A stretch of DNA of 64,000 nucleotides from contig JBGAKR010000007.1 in NCBI GenBank assembly GCA_044224315.1, forward strand, positions 62,001 to 126,000, written 5' to 3'. The notes under the pieces are model-generated. The model ran no database searches, was not told the origin of the DNA, and was given only the letters and a program-made list of their open reading frames with translations. Numbering within the stretch: the first letter of the stretch is position 1; each line of letters opens with the position of its first letter. Shown here one piece after another: positions 35,600-43,969 of this stretch. The stretch comes from JAGXTF01 sp044224315. Lineage in GTDB: Bacteria > Bacteroidota > Bacteroidia > NS11-12g > UBA955. The translations under genes were made by a program, and so were the position numbers.

Positions 35600-37243
35600 A
35601 TGGCAGGTGGTAAAATGGGTGCACGTCAGAAGATGATCAACATGATGTATCTCGTGTTGACAGCTCTGCTGGCACTGAACGTATCAAAGGAAATTATTAA
35701 ATCTTTTAACCTGATGGAAAACTCTCTGAATAACTCTACCAAGAGTATTACAGAGAAAAACGTAGCCATCCTGAAGTCTATGCAGAAGGAGGCCGATCAA
35801 GGCAATGCAGGTGCTAAAGCCGCAGTTACTCACTACGAAAAACTGCACAAAGTATCTGATAAGCTGATCGAAAAAATCGTTAGCATTAAGAAAGAACTGG
35901 AAAAACTTACCGAGGGTCGTAAACCAAGCCCTGATGGAGAGTTGGTTAAAGGTGGTGTAAACGAATTGTCAATGGGTGATAACATGGAAGTACACGCAAA
36001 CTACTTTGTTGTAGAAAACGGTGGTAAGCGCGGTAGAGAATTCCAGGACCTCATTAACAGTACCCGTGAGGATATGCTGAAAGTATTGGATGAAGCAATT
36101 AAAGATCCCGTGCTTTCCAGCAATGAAAACACCAAAAACTTTTTGTTAAACAAAAGAAACATCATCAAGGCCAAAACTTCATTGTCTGCCGAAGATGGTA
36201 AAAATACCGAAGGTGAACACCAAACTTGGGTGAGCATGTATCTTGAACATTCTCCCCTGGCTGGCGTATTTGCCTTGTTAAGCAAAATTGAAAACGATGC
36301 GAAATCTATGGAAGCTGAGGTTGCACAAGCCCTGGCAGAATCAGTAGGTGCATCTGCAATTAAATTCGATAGCGTTATTCCTGTAATTCGCGCTGCAACC
36401 AGTGCCGTATTAACCGGTCAAACCTACGAAGCCGATATCATTTTGGCCGCTTATGACTCTAAAGCAGACATGAAAATGACTGTGAACGGAAGTCCTATCG
36501 AGGTGAAAGATGGTATGGGTAAATTCAAACAATCAAGCAATAGCCCTGGTGAAATCACTTTCAAAGTGGGTATCACCGTGCCTAAACCAGGTGGTGGAAC
36601 TGAGGTGAAAACTGAAGAAGGTAAATTCTCAGTATTTGCTCCAGCCGCTGCTATATCTGCCGATGAGCTGAACGTAATCTACGAAGGACTTCCAAATCCT
36701 TTGAGCATTACGGTTGCCGGTGTTAATCCTAAAGATGTAGTGGTTAGCATGAATGCTCCGGGTGGTGATGTAAGTTTGGTAAATACAGGTAGTGGTAAAT
36801 ACGAAGCAAGATGCCCTGTGCGTAAAGGCAACGAGTGTTTTGTAAGCGTAAGTGCCAAAATCAACGACCGTATGGTTTCTATGGGTCAGCCTAAGAAATT
36901 CAAAATCCGTCGCGTACCTCGCCCAACTTTCATGGTTGGTCCTATCGACTTCAGTGGTCCGATTAAGCTCAGCATTCTTAGAGCTCAAACCGGTTGCGCT
37001 GCAGTTTTGGAAAACTTTGTATACGACGGTGTAAAATACGTTGTAACCGGATATAAATTCACTGCATTGGGAAGAAAAGCAGGTTTCAAAGAACAGAATG
37101 TAACGGGTGCTTCATTAGCTCCAGTGCAAGGATTAATCAGCCAACTTTCTGGTGGCGACTTCATCCAGTTCTCTGAAATTCGCGCAGTAGGCCCAGGTGG
37201 TGCAACCAAGTATCTGCAAAACGCGGGTGGAACCCTGCAATAA
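35600..37243 (+). CDS. gldM: T9SS/gliding motor protein GldM (copy 1)
   Basis: 547 aa. A short cytoplasmic N-terminus has Arg9 (GARQKMINMMYLVLTALLALN), followed by one membrane helix (about 12-31), then a periplasmic rod of GldM domains (NGGKRGREFQDLIN, AGVFALLSKIENDAKSMEAEV, FAPAAAISADELNVIYEGLPNPLSI), ending near SEIRAVGPGG. The rod conveys motor motion from the inner membrane to the GldK/GldN ring. Arg9 is the conserved charge that pairs with the GldL glutamate. A weak Shine-Dalgarno AAGGA precedes the ATG. Gap to gldL 40 bp, to gldN 22 bp. Confidence 0.95.
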   Translation: MAGGKMGARQKMINMMYLVLTALLALNVSKEIIKSFNLMENSLNNSTKSITEKNVAILKSMQKEADQGNAGAKAAVTHYEKLHKVSDKLIEKIVSIKKELEKLTEGRKPSPDGELVKGGVNELSMGDNMEVHANYFVVENGGKRGREFQDLINSTREDMLKVLDEAIKDPVLSSNENTKNFLLNKRNIIKAKTSLSAEDGKNTEGEHQTWVSMYLEHSPLAGVFALLSKIENDAKSMEAEVAQALAESVGASAIKFDSVIPVIRAATSAVLTGQTYEADIILAAYDSKADMKMTVNGSPIEVKDGMGKFKQSSNSPGEITFKVGITVPKPGGGTEVKTEEGKFSVFAPAAAISADELNVIYEGLPNPLSITVAGVNPKDVVVSMNAPGGDVSLVNTGSGKYEARCPVRKGNECFVSVSAKINDRMVSMGQPKKFKIRRVPRPTFMVGPIDFSGPIKLSILRAQTGCAAVLENFVYDGVKYVVTGYKFTALGRKAGFKEQNVTGASLAPVQGLISQLSGGDFIQFSEIRAVGPGGATKYLQNAGGTLQ

Positions 37244-37265
37244 AAATTAAAAAAGGAGAAAGAAA

Positions 37266-38306
37266 ATGAAAAGGTTATTTGTTTTAACTATCACCATGGC
37301 GGCATTTGGCTTTGCCTCTGCCCAGTGGTTTACCCCTGAAGGTAGTGGTGGTGCTTCTGGCAGCGCCAGCGGAAGTGGATCAGCAAGTGGTGGTGCATCA
37401 GGCGGCGGAACCGTACGTGCCTCAGGAACAACCGGCTCAGGATCTTCTTCAGGCGCGGCTGCTCCAGCGGCTACCCCATCTCCGGAACTCGCCACTCCTG
37501 TAATAGGAACCCACTATGATGATCCTGCCGAATCTCATTACGAGCCCCCGCATACCAACAATGACGGAAGGCCGAATATGGATGAAGCCGTTGCTGTACC
37601 TTACCCTTACCTGCGTGAAGCGGATGTGAAATACAAAAAACGCATCTGGCGCCGCATCGATACCCGTCAAAAGTTGAATAAGTCATTCACATGGCCTGGT
37701 CAACCTATTACTCAGGTATTGTATGAGCTGGCTACCAAAGGTAAGGTAAAAGCCTACAACAGCGATTCACTGGCAACCTGGATGACTCCCGAAGATGCCT
37801 TTAAAAAAGGATCAGAACTGATTGTAACCCAAGTACCAAACTGGCGCAACCCTGATGACCCAACTGACCTTATTGATACCCAGTATTATGAGGCTTTCAA
37901 ATGGGAAAAAATCATCAAGTTTGAAGTAATGGAAGACTGGATTTTTGATTATAAATACTCAGAATTCAGACCCCGCATTATTGCCATAGCCCCTCTTATG
38001 ACCAAAACCATAAACGGTATGTCTATCGAGGTGCCCCTGTTCTGGTTAAGAATGTCAGACCTGCGCCCTACGCTTGCAAAAAGTGAAGTGTTTAACCGCT
38101 ACAACGATGCTATGCGTATCAGCTGGGACGACCTGTTTAACCATTACAGATTGTTTGATAGCTACATTGTTAAACAATCGTACTACAATAATCTTTACCT
38201 GAATCAAATGCCAGAATACATGCAGGATGGCCTTGCTGCCCTTCTCGAAGGAGAAAACATCAAGAACGACCTGTTTATTTTCGAGCACGATTTGTGGGAG
38301 TATTAA
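37266..38306 (+). CDS. gldN: T9SS ring protein GldN (copy 1, Gly/Ser/Ala-rich N-terminus)
   Basis: 346 aa. A signal peptide ends at FASAQ. Residues 26-75 are a low-complexity run of Gly, Ser and Ala with a few Thr and Pro. The conserved GldN core follows, from YKKRIWRRIDTRQKLN through KWEKIIKFEVMEDWIFD to FIFEHDLWEY. GldN binds GldK in the ring linking motor and translocon. The Gly/Ser linker is absent from the second GldN in this window. An AAGGAG ribosome binding site precedes the ATG. An intrinsic terminator follows at once, closing the gldKLMN transcript. Confidence 0.95.
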   Translation: MKRLFVLTITMAAFGFASAQWFTPEGSGGASGSASGSGSASGGASGGGTVRASGTTGSGSSSGAAAPAATPSPELATPVIGTHYDDPAESHYEPPHTNNDGRPNMDEAVAVPYPYLREADVKYKKRIWRRIDTRQKLNKSFTWPGQPITQVLYELATKGKVKAYNSDSLATWMTPEDAFKKGSELIVTQVPNWRNPDDPTDLIDTQYYEAFKWEKIIKFEVMEDWIFDYKYSEFRPRIIAIAPLMTKTINGMSIEVPLFWLRMSDLRPTLAKSEVFNRYNDAMRISWDDLFNHYRLFDSYIVKQSYYNNLYLNQMPEYMQDGLAALLEGENIKNDLFIFEHDLWEY

Positions 38307-38327
38307 TCCAATAAGAATTTTTTGAAA

Positions 38328-38358
38328 TCCCTCTGGCAAAACCAGGGGGATTTTTTTT
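38328..38358 (+). terminator. Intrinsic terminator after gldN copy 1
   Basis: TCCCTCTGG, loop CAAAA, CCAGGGGGA form a 9-bp stem with one G-U pair (38328-38350), followed by eight T (38351-38358). It separates gldKLMN from the second gldM-gldN pair. Confidence 0.88.
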
Positions 38359-38586
38359 GTACCGAATTCAAATTCTCAAAAAAATTAATGCTTTTTTTTG
38401 CAATTTGAGATAATAAACCCGTCCATTGGCAGTTTAATAGTTACTAATACTTTATACCATGAAAAGGCCAGAAGTGATTTTATCCAATCGCGTCTATGGC
38501 TTAAAACCACCCCAGGTTTGTTGTGTACTGAATGTATGTTTTTTTAGTCCCCAAGCGGGAAAAGCCTTAGAGGAGGAAGGCACACC

Positions 38587-40221
38587 ATGTCGGGCGTAAA
38601 ACTGGCTCCAAGGCAAAAGATGATCAATTTGATGTATTTGGTGCTGGTAGCTATGCTGGCATTGAATGTATCCAAAGAGATTATCAAAGCCTTTAACCTG
38701 ATGGAGAATTCGTTGGACAATTCAAGTCGGGGAATTATGGCCAAGAATGTAACCATCCATCAATCCATTGACCAAAAGGCAAGGGACGGTAATGTAAACG
38801 CCAAAGCCGCCCTCATGCATTACCAAAAGGCCAGCGAAATTTCTGAAAAGCTGATTGCCCGAATTAAAACTATTAAAAAAGACCTGGAGAAGCGCACTGA
38901 AGGACGCATAGCCGGGGCCGATGGTGAGCTGGTAAAAGGTGGGTTAAATGAATTGATTGCGGCAGACAATATGGAAATACATGCCAATTATTTTACTGTT
39001 GAAAATGGCGGAACCCGCGGCGCTGATTTGCAAAAACTCATCAATCAAACCCGCAAGGATTTACTTCAGGTTTTAGACAATGCCATTGCAGACCCAGTTT
39101 TGTCTTCCGATATTCATACCCGCAGGTTTTTAACTTCCAAAAGAAAAGAGATTGGGGAGAAATCATTCCTCTCTGCCGAAGACAATGTAAACAGTGAGGG
39201 TAAGCAAAATAGTTGGGTAAATATGTATCTCGAAAATGTGCCTTTGGCAGGCGTATTTGCTTTACTCAGCAAAGTAGAGAATGATGTACGCTATATGCAG
39301 GAGGAGGTGGCGCAAACCCTCGCCGAATCAGTAGGTGCCAAAACCATAGAGGTAGATACCGTGGAGCCTGTGATAAGAGCTCCTGCTTCAGCACTGATTG
39401 CAGGTCAACCCTATGAAGCGGATATTATGCTGGCTGCCTATGACTCGAGGTCCAATATGGCTATGACTGTAAATGGTGCGCCAATAGATGTGGAAGGCGG
39501 CATGGGTAAATTCAGGGTAAATACCAGCACTCCGGGCGAGTATACTTTTGAGGTGGGTATTAATGTGCCCACCCCTGAAGGCGGATTTAAGGTAAAGAAA
39601 CAAACAGGCAAGTATTCAGTATTTGCGCCATCTGCAGCTATATCTGCCGATGAGTTGAATGTGCTGTATGCCGGTTTGGATAATCCATTGAGCATAAGTG
39701 TGGCAGGGGTCGATCCCGGTAAAGTGCAGGTTACTGTGCCGGGTGGAGAAGTGCAATTGGTAAACCGGGGCGGAGGCAAATATTTTGCCCGTTTCAGAAA
39801 TCGCATCGCCAATGATTGTATAGTTTCGGTAAGTGCCATGGTGGGCAACCGCATGATGTTTATGGGAACCAAGAAATTCAGATTGCGCAACGTACCCAGT
39901 CCCAGGTTTCAAATAGGGCCACACACATTTAATAACCCCATTAAAATTTCAGAAATCGTGATTCACAACCTTGCCAGCGCTGTGATAGATGGTTTTGTAT
40001 ACAACGGAGTTTCCTATTCTGTCAGTCGATTCAAGTTTACTTATGTATCGCGCACCAAGGGCTTTTTTGAAAAAAGCTACAGCGGTAATTCCTTGGTGGA
40101 AGTCATGCAAAAAATCAGAAATCTGAAGACCGGGGATGTAATTATGTTCACCGAAATATATGCTATAGGTCCGGAAGGCAATGCAAGGCCTATTCAATCG
40201 GTGGTTGCGACGTTATTATAG
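38587..40221 (+). CDS. GldM paralogue (copy 2)
   Basis: 544 aa, alignable with GldM copy 1 over its whole length. It shares RQKMIN-MYLVL--MLALNVSKEIIK, DGELVKGG-NEL, AGVFALLSKVENDVRYM and FAPSAAISADELNVLYAGLDNPLSISVAGV, and keeps Arg9 and the single N-terminal helix, so it looks functional. By eye identity is about 50-60 percent, which makes it an old duplication rather than an assembly artefact. It has an unusually strong Shine-Dalgarno, GAGGAGG, nine bases before the ATG, rare for this phylum. It lies downstream of a terminator in its own unit and presumably has its own promoter in 38360-38586, which I could not pinpoint. Confidence 0.93.
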   Translation: MSGVKLAPRQKMINLMYLVLVAMLALNVSKEIIKAFNLMENSLDNSSRGIMAKNVTIHQSIDQKARDGNVNAKAALMHYQKASEISEKLIARIKTIKKDLEKRTEGRIAGADGELVKGGLNELIAADNMEIHANYFTVENGGTRGADLQKLINQTRKDLLQVLDNAIADPVLSSDIHTRRFLTSKRKEIGEKSFLSAEDNVNSEGKQNSWVNMYLENVPLAGVFALLSKVENDVRYMQEEVAQTLAESVGAKTIEVDTVEPVIRAPASALIAGQPYEADIMLAAYDSRSNMAMTVNGAPIDVEGGMGKFRVNTSTPGEYTFEVGINVPTPEGGFKVKKQTGKYSVFAPSAAISADELNVLYAGLDNPLSISVAGVDPGKVQVTVPGGEVQLVNRGGGKYFARFRNRIANDCIVSVSAMVGNRMMFMGTKKFRLRNVPSPRFQIGPHTFNNPIKISEIVIHNLASAVIDGFVYNGVSYSVSRFKFTYVSRTKGFFEKSYSGNSLVEVMQKIRNLKTGDVIMFTEIYAIGPEGNARPIQSVVATLL

Positions 40222-40258
40222 ACTGATAGCTGTTTTTTTTCATATTGATTGAATTTAG

Positions 40259-40289
40259 AATCCCTTGTTTCGGCAAGGGATTTTTTTTT
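40259..40289 (+). terminator. Terminator-like hairpin between gldM copy 2 and gldN copy 2
   Basis: AATCCCTTG (40259-40267), loop TTTCGG, CAAGGGATT (40274-40282) form a perfect 9-bp stem running into a T-tract to 40289. It lies in the 84-bp gap between the paralogues, so most transcripts of gldM copy 2 should stop before gldN copy 2 unless anti-terminated. Confidence 0.8.
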
Positions 40290-40305
40290 ACCTTTACCCA
40301 TCCAA

Positions 40306-41181
40306 ATGGCAAAGCCGATGAAAACCTCATTAAGTATATGGTTATTGTTTTTAATTGCAACTCCTAGTGCGATGATGGCACAGGGCGGGGCTAAGAAAGA
40401 TACAGGTGCATTTTGGCCACAGAATCGCATTCCCACCGATTCGGCATTGGCTATGAAACCAATTGGTGATGTCGAATTAATGCCGGCAAGGGCAGTAAAT
40501 GAAGCCGAAATAAAATACAAAAAACGGGTTTGGCGCCGAATAGACATGAGGCAAAAGCTCAACCATTATTTTACCTGGCAGGGCGCCCCTTTGAATCAGG
40601 TAATCTACGAAGCAGGTACCAAAAGCAAATTGCCCAAATTTCGCACAGATTCACTCGCATCGCAGATATCCAATCAGGCCATTGCGAAAATGGGGGAGGG
40701 AAAGGTTACCCAGCAAATCCATAATTGGCGCAATCCGCAAGACCCCACTGATTTGGTGGATACTACATTTATCGACAAGTTTGACTGGAGAAAAATTGTA
40801 AAAATAGAGGTAATGGAAGATTGGATTTGGGACAATGTACGCGGCGAATATTCGGCCCGCATTATTGCCATTGCACCTATTATGCAAAATGCCCAAGGTA
40901 AAGACGAGCCCATGTTTTGGTTGAAGATGAAAGATTTGCAACCAGAGTTCAAGCAGCATTTTGTACAAACCATGGATGGGAGGGCTACGAAACTAAACTG
41001 GGACGAGGTTTTTAACGTGTATCGTTTGTACGACGGGTATATAGTAAAAAGTTCTGCTACAGGAGGAAAGTACCTGACCGATACTCCCGAATATATGCAA
41101 AACGGGGAGGCTGCATTAATATCCTCGGAGCAAATGGGCAATGATTTATTTATCTTCCAGCACGACTTGTGGGAGTATTAG
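40306..41181 (+). CDS. GldN paralogue (copy 2)
   Basis: About 291 aa. A signal peptide (LLFLIATPSAMMAQ) is followed after a short linker by the GldN core: AEIKYKKRVWRRIDMRQKLN, HNWRNPQDPTDLVD, KIVKIEVMEDWIWD and FIFQHDLWEY at the end. The Gly/Ser-rich region of copy 1 is missing. It may play the role that GldO plays beside GldN in Flavobacterium johnsoniae. Start ATG 40306; ATG 40318 is an equally good signal-peptide start. The frame is open to 40249, but that part lies within the upstream hairpin. Confidence 0.93.
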   Translation: MAKPMKTSLSIWLLFLIATPSAMMAQGGAKKDTGAFWPQNRIPTDSALAMKPIGDVELMPARAVNEAEIKYKKRVWRRIDMRQKLNHYFTWQGAPLNQVIYEAGTKSKLPKFRTDSLASQISNQAIAKMGEGKVTQQIHNWRNPQDPTDLVDTTFIDKFDWRKIVKIEVMEDWIWDNVRGEYSARIIAIAPIMQNAQGKDEPMFWLKMKDLQPEFKQHFVQTMDGRATKLNWDEVFNVYRLYDGYIVKSSATGGKYLTDTPEYMQNGEAALISSEQMGNDLFIFQHDLWEY

Positions 41182-41277
41182 GATTATTGAAGGGAGGGGA
41201 ATTTTACCTGAAATCTTGTTTTAATTTACGCGGGCACTTTCAAATTTCCCTAATATACATTAATTTCGCGCTTCGTT

Positions 41278-41814
41278 TTGAAAGACGCACCCCTACAGCT
41301 GGATGAATTTGAGATTGAATTCGTAAAACTGAAAGACGGGGTTTACGATTTTCATTACAAAATTGGAAAACAGTTCTTTGAAGCATTTGGAAACACTGAA
41401 GTACTTACTGCGCAGGTAGAAACGCATGCATTGCTGGACAAACAAAACCAGATGATGCAGATAGATTTGCGCATGATAGGGGTGGTAGGGTTAACCTGCG
41501 ATCGTTGTCTGGAAGTAATTAATATGCCGGTAGACACAAACTATCGGTTGATATATAAGGTACGGGATGAAGAAAGGCACGATCCGGAGGTTGAATATGA
41601 ATTAATCTATATTCGTCCGCAGGAAATATCGATAAACATAGCCCAACCGATTTATGAAAGTGTGTTGCTGGATGTTCCCATGATACGCAATTGCGATTTG
41701 ATGGAGAGCAAGCCCTGCAACAAAGAAATGCTGGATAAACTGAACCAATTAAAACAGTCGGGAGAGAGTAACATCGATCCTCGCTGGGATAAATTAAAAG
41801 ACTTGTTAAAATAA
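41278..41814 (+). CDS. yceD: YceD/DUF177 family protein
   Basis: 178 aa. It carries the family pattern TCDRCLEVINMPVD in the middle, followed by acidic and hydrophobic stretches (LIYIRPQEISINIAQPIYESVLLDVPM) and a Cys pair near the C-terminus (RNCDLMESKPCNKE). YceD is linked to 23S rRNA maturation and is nearly always encoded before rpmF, as here. The likely start is TTG at 41278, since no in-frame ATG is near. A promoter-like TTTC-N19-TAATTTCG (41238-41268) ends about ten bases before it. Confidence 0.9.
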   Translation: MKDAPLQLDEFEIEFVKLKDGVYDFHYKIGKQFFEAFGNTEVLTAQVETHALLDKQNQMMQIDLRMIGVVGLTCDRCLEVINMPVDTNYRLIYKVRDEERHDPEVEYELIYIRPQEISINIAQPIYESVLLDVPMIRNCDLMESKPCNKEMLDKLNQLKQSGESNIDPRWDKLKDLLK

Positions 41815-41820
41815 GGAATA

Positions 41821-42006
41821 ATGGCACACCCTAAACGAAAAATATCGAAAACCCGTCGTGACAAACGTCGCACCCATGACAAACTGGAAGTGCGTCCTAT
41901 GATCGCTGATTCTGTGACCGGAGATGTATCCCTGTACCACAGGGTAAACCTCGAAACCGGCATGTATCGCGGCCAGAAGGTCATGAAGGGCCGTAACGAA
42001 GCGTAA
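41821..42006 (+). CDS. rpmF: 50S ribosomal protein L32
   Basis: 61 aa with the L32 signature MAHPKRKISKTRRDKRRTHD. It lacks the zinc-binding cysteines of some L32 forms, as usual in Bacteroidota. It sits seven bases after yceD and three before plsX, in the widespread yceD-rpmF-plsX-fabH operon that links ribosome and fatty-acid synthesis. Confidence 0.97.
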   Translation: MAHPKRKISKTRRDKRRTHDKLEVRPMIADSVTGDVSLYHRVNLETGMYRGQKVMKGRNEA

Positions 42007-42008
42007 CA

Positions 42009-42971
42009 ATGAGGATCGGCATTGATGCCATGGGCGGGGATTTTGCCCCGTTGGAAGCGGTTAAAGGCGCGGCATCAGCGGCTGTTCTGCACCCAGAGTG
42101 GAGAATGGTGCTGTTTGGGAAAGCAACCGAAATAGTTGCGGTTTGCAATTCGGAAAACATACAACCCGATCTTTTTGAAATTGTTGATTGCCCTGAAGTT
42201 ATAGAAATGAGCGAACACCCCGTGCGGGCGTTTGCATCAAAACAAAATTCCAGCTTGGCTGTGGGATTCAAATCCCTGGCAATGGGAGAGGTGGGTGCTT
42301 TTTTAAGTGCCGGAAATACAGGTGCCATGCTGGTGGGCTCACTCCAAACAGTAAAAGCCATAGAAGGCATTGCCCGTCCCTGTCTTACCTCCATCATCCC
42401 CCGTATGAATAACCACCCCGGCCTGTTGCTGGATGTGGGTGCCAATGCCGAAGTAAAACCCGAGCATTTGCAGCAATTTGCCATTTTGGGCTCGCTTTAT
42501 TACAAAGCAGTTTATAAAGTGGCTGAACCCAAAGTAGGGCTGCTGAATATTGGAGAAGAAGAGGAAAAAGGCAGTATTCTTACCCGCGCCGCTCATACCC
42601 TGTTGAAAGGCACTGAAGGCATTCACTTTGCCGGTAATACCGAAGGCAGGGATATATTCTCAGACGAATTTGATGTAATCGTTTGCGACGGATTCTCGGG
42701 CAATATCATTATCAAAGTTTGTGAAGGTATGTATTATCGCCTTGCCAAACGCGGTATTCAGGACGAATACCTGGATAAATTTAACTTTAAACATTACGGC
42801 GGAAGCTCCATTTTGGGCGTAAATGCTCCGGTTATTGTAGGGCATGGTATTACCAAAGCTGAAACTTTCGTAAAAATGATTGAACTTGCAGCCGAACAGG
42901 TTTCAAGTGGGATGATTGATACCATCCGCAAATCTTTTCATACCATCGACAACCAACAAAAACAGGCTTAA
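42009..42971 (+). CDS. plsX: Phosphate acyltransferase PlsX
   Basis: 320 aa. PlsX makes acyl-phosphate from acyl-ACP, feeding PlsY in phosphatidic acid synthesis. Recognisable parts are the start IGIDAMGGDFAP, VGAFLSAGNTGAMLVGS, RPCLTSIIPR, LLDVGANAEVKPEHLQQFA, VGLLNIGEEEEKG and VVCDGFSGNIIIKVCEG. Length is typical. Its stop overlaps the fabH start (ATGA-type, 42971), so both are coupled. Confidence 0.97.
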   Translation: MRIGIDAMGGDFAPLEAVKGAASAAVLHPEWRMVLFGKATEIVAVCNSENIQPDLFEIVDCPEVIEMSEHPVRAFASKQNSSLAVGFKSLAMGEVGAFLSAGNTGAMLVGSLQTVKAIEGIARPCLTSIIPRMNNHPGLLLDVGANAEVKPEHLQQFAILGSLYYKAVYKVAEPKVGLLNIGEEEEKGSILTRAAHTLLKGTEGIHFAGNTEGRDIFSDEFDVIVCDGFSGNIIIKVCEGMYYRLAKRGIQDEYLDKFNFKHYGGSSILGVNAPVIVGHGITKAETFVKMIELAAEQVSSGMIDTIRKSFHTIDNQQKQA

Positions 42972-43969
42972 TGACTAGGATTACAGCAGCAATTACCGCA
43001 GTAGGAGGATATGTTCCTGAGACATTGCTCACCAACCAGGATTTAGAAAAGCTGGTTGATACTTCAGACGAATGGATTACCACCCGCACTGGAATTAAGG
43101 AAAGACATATTCTGCGCGAACCTGGAAAGGCAACTTCGGATATGGCTGTAAGGGCTATTTTACCAATGCTCGAAAAGCGCGGCATTGATCCATCTGAAAT
43201 CGATATTATCCTGTGTTGCACCATTACCGGTGATTTGGTATTCCCTGCAACGGCCAATATTATTGGTGATAAAATCGGAGCCAAAAATGCATGGGGATTT
43301 GATATTGCTGCAGCTTGTTCGGGCTTTTTATTCGGTCTTGAAACCGGTGCCCGATTCATTGAGAGCGGAAAGTATAAAAAGGTTGTGGTATGCGGATTTG
43401 ATAAAATGAGTGCCATCATTGATTATACCGACCGTAATACCTGTATCATTTTTGGTGATGGCGGTGGATGTGTGCTGTTAGAACCCAATGCCGACGGCTT
43501 TGGTATTCAGGATAGCATACTGCATATGGATGGCAGCGGCAAAGAATTTCTTTACCAAAAAGCTGGAGGATCTTTGAATCCACCAACGGCCGAAACTGTG
43601 GCCAATCGCGAACATTACGTAGTGCAAGAAGGTAAAACCGTATTCAAATTTGCAGTTACCAATATGGCCGATGTAAGTTACCAGATTATGGAAAAAAACC
43701 AGCTTGCATCTGAAGATGTAGACTGGTTGCTGGCCCATCAGGCTAACCTGCGCATTATTGACGCAACTGCAGAAAGAATGGGACTATCTAAAGACAAAGT
43801 GCTGGTGAATATTGACCGGTATGGAAATACAACCGCGGGTACCCTTCCATTGCTGATGTTTGATTTTGAAAAGAAATTCAAAAAAGGCGATAACCTCATT
43901 CTTAGCACCTTTGGAGGTGGATTTACCTGGGGCAGTATTTATATCAAGTGGGCTTACGACCCAGCTTAA
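42971..43969 (+). CDS. fabH: 3-oxoacyl-[ACP] synthase III (FabH)
   Basis: 332 aa ketoacyl-ACP synthase III that condenses an acyl-CoA primer with malonyl-ACP to start fatty-acid synthesis. The catalytic triad is visible: Cys116 in DIAAACSGFLFG, the His in LLAHQANLRIID and the Asn in RYGNTTAGTLP. The early motif DEWITTRTGIKERHI is typical. It is the last gene of the operon. Its stop overlaps the stop of the convergent gene at 43966 by four bases. The usual Bacteroidota accB/accC follow-on genes are absent here. Confidence 0.97.
   Translation: MTRITAAITAVGGYVPETLLTNQDLEKLVDTSDEWITTRTGIKERHILREPGKATSDMAVRAILPMLEKRGIDPSEIDIILCCTITGDLVFPATANIIGDKIGAKNAWGFDIAAACSGFLFGLETGARFIESGKYKKVVVCGFDKMSAIIDYTDRNTCIIFGDGGGCVLLEPNADGFGIQDSILHMDGSGKEFLYQKAGGSLNPPTAETVANREHYVVQEGKTVFKFAVTNMADVSYQIMEKNQLASEDVDWLLAHQANLRIIDATAERMGLSKDKVLVNIDRYGNTTAGTLPLLMFDFEKKFKKGDNLILSTFGGGFTWGSIYIKWAYDPA

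Noticed and set aside
40249..40305. Earlier TTG start of gldN copy 2
   Set aside because: It would run through the terminator hairpin and place 19 residues before the signal peptide.
38587..41181. Second gldM-gldN pair as an assembly duplication
   Set aside because: The copies differ throughout at the nucleotide and protein level, and the intergenic regions are unrelated.
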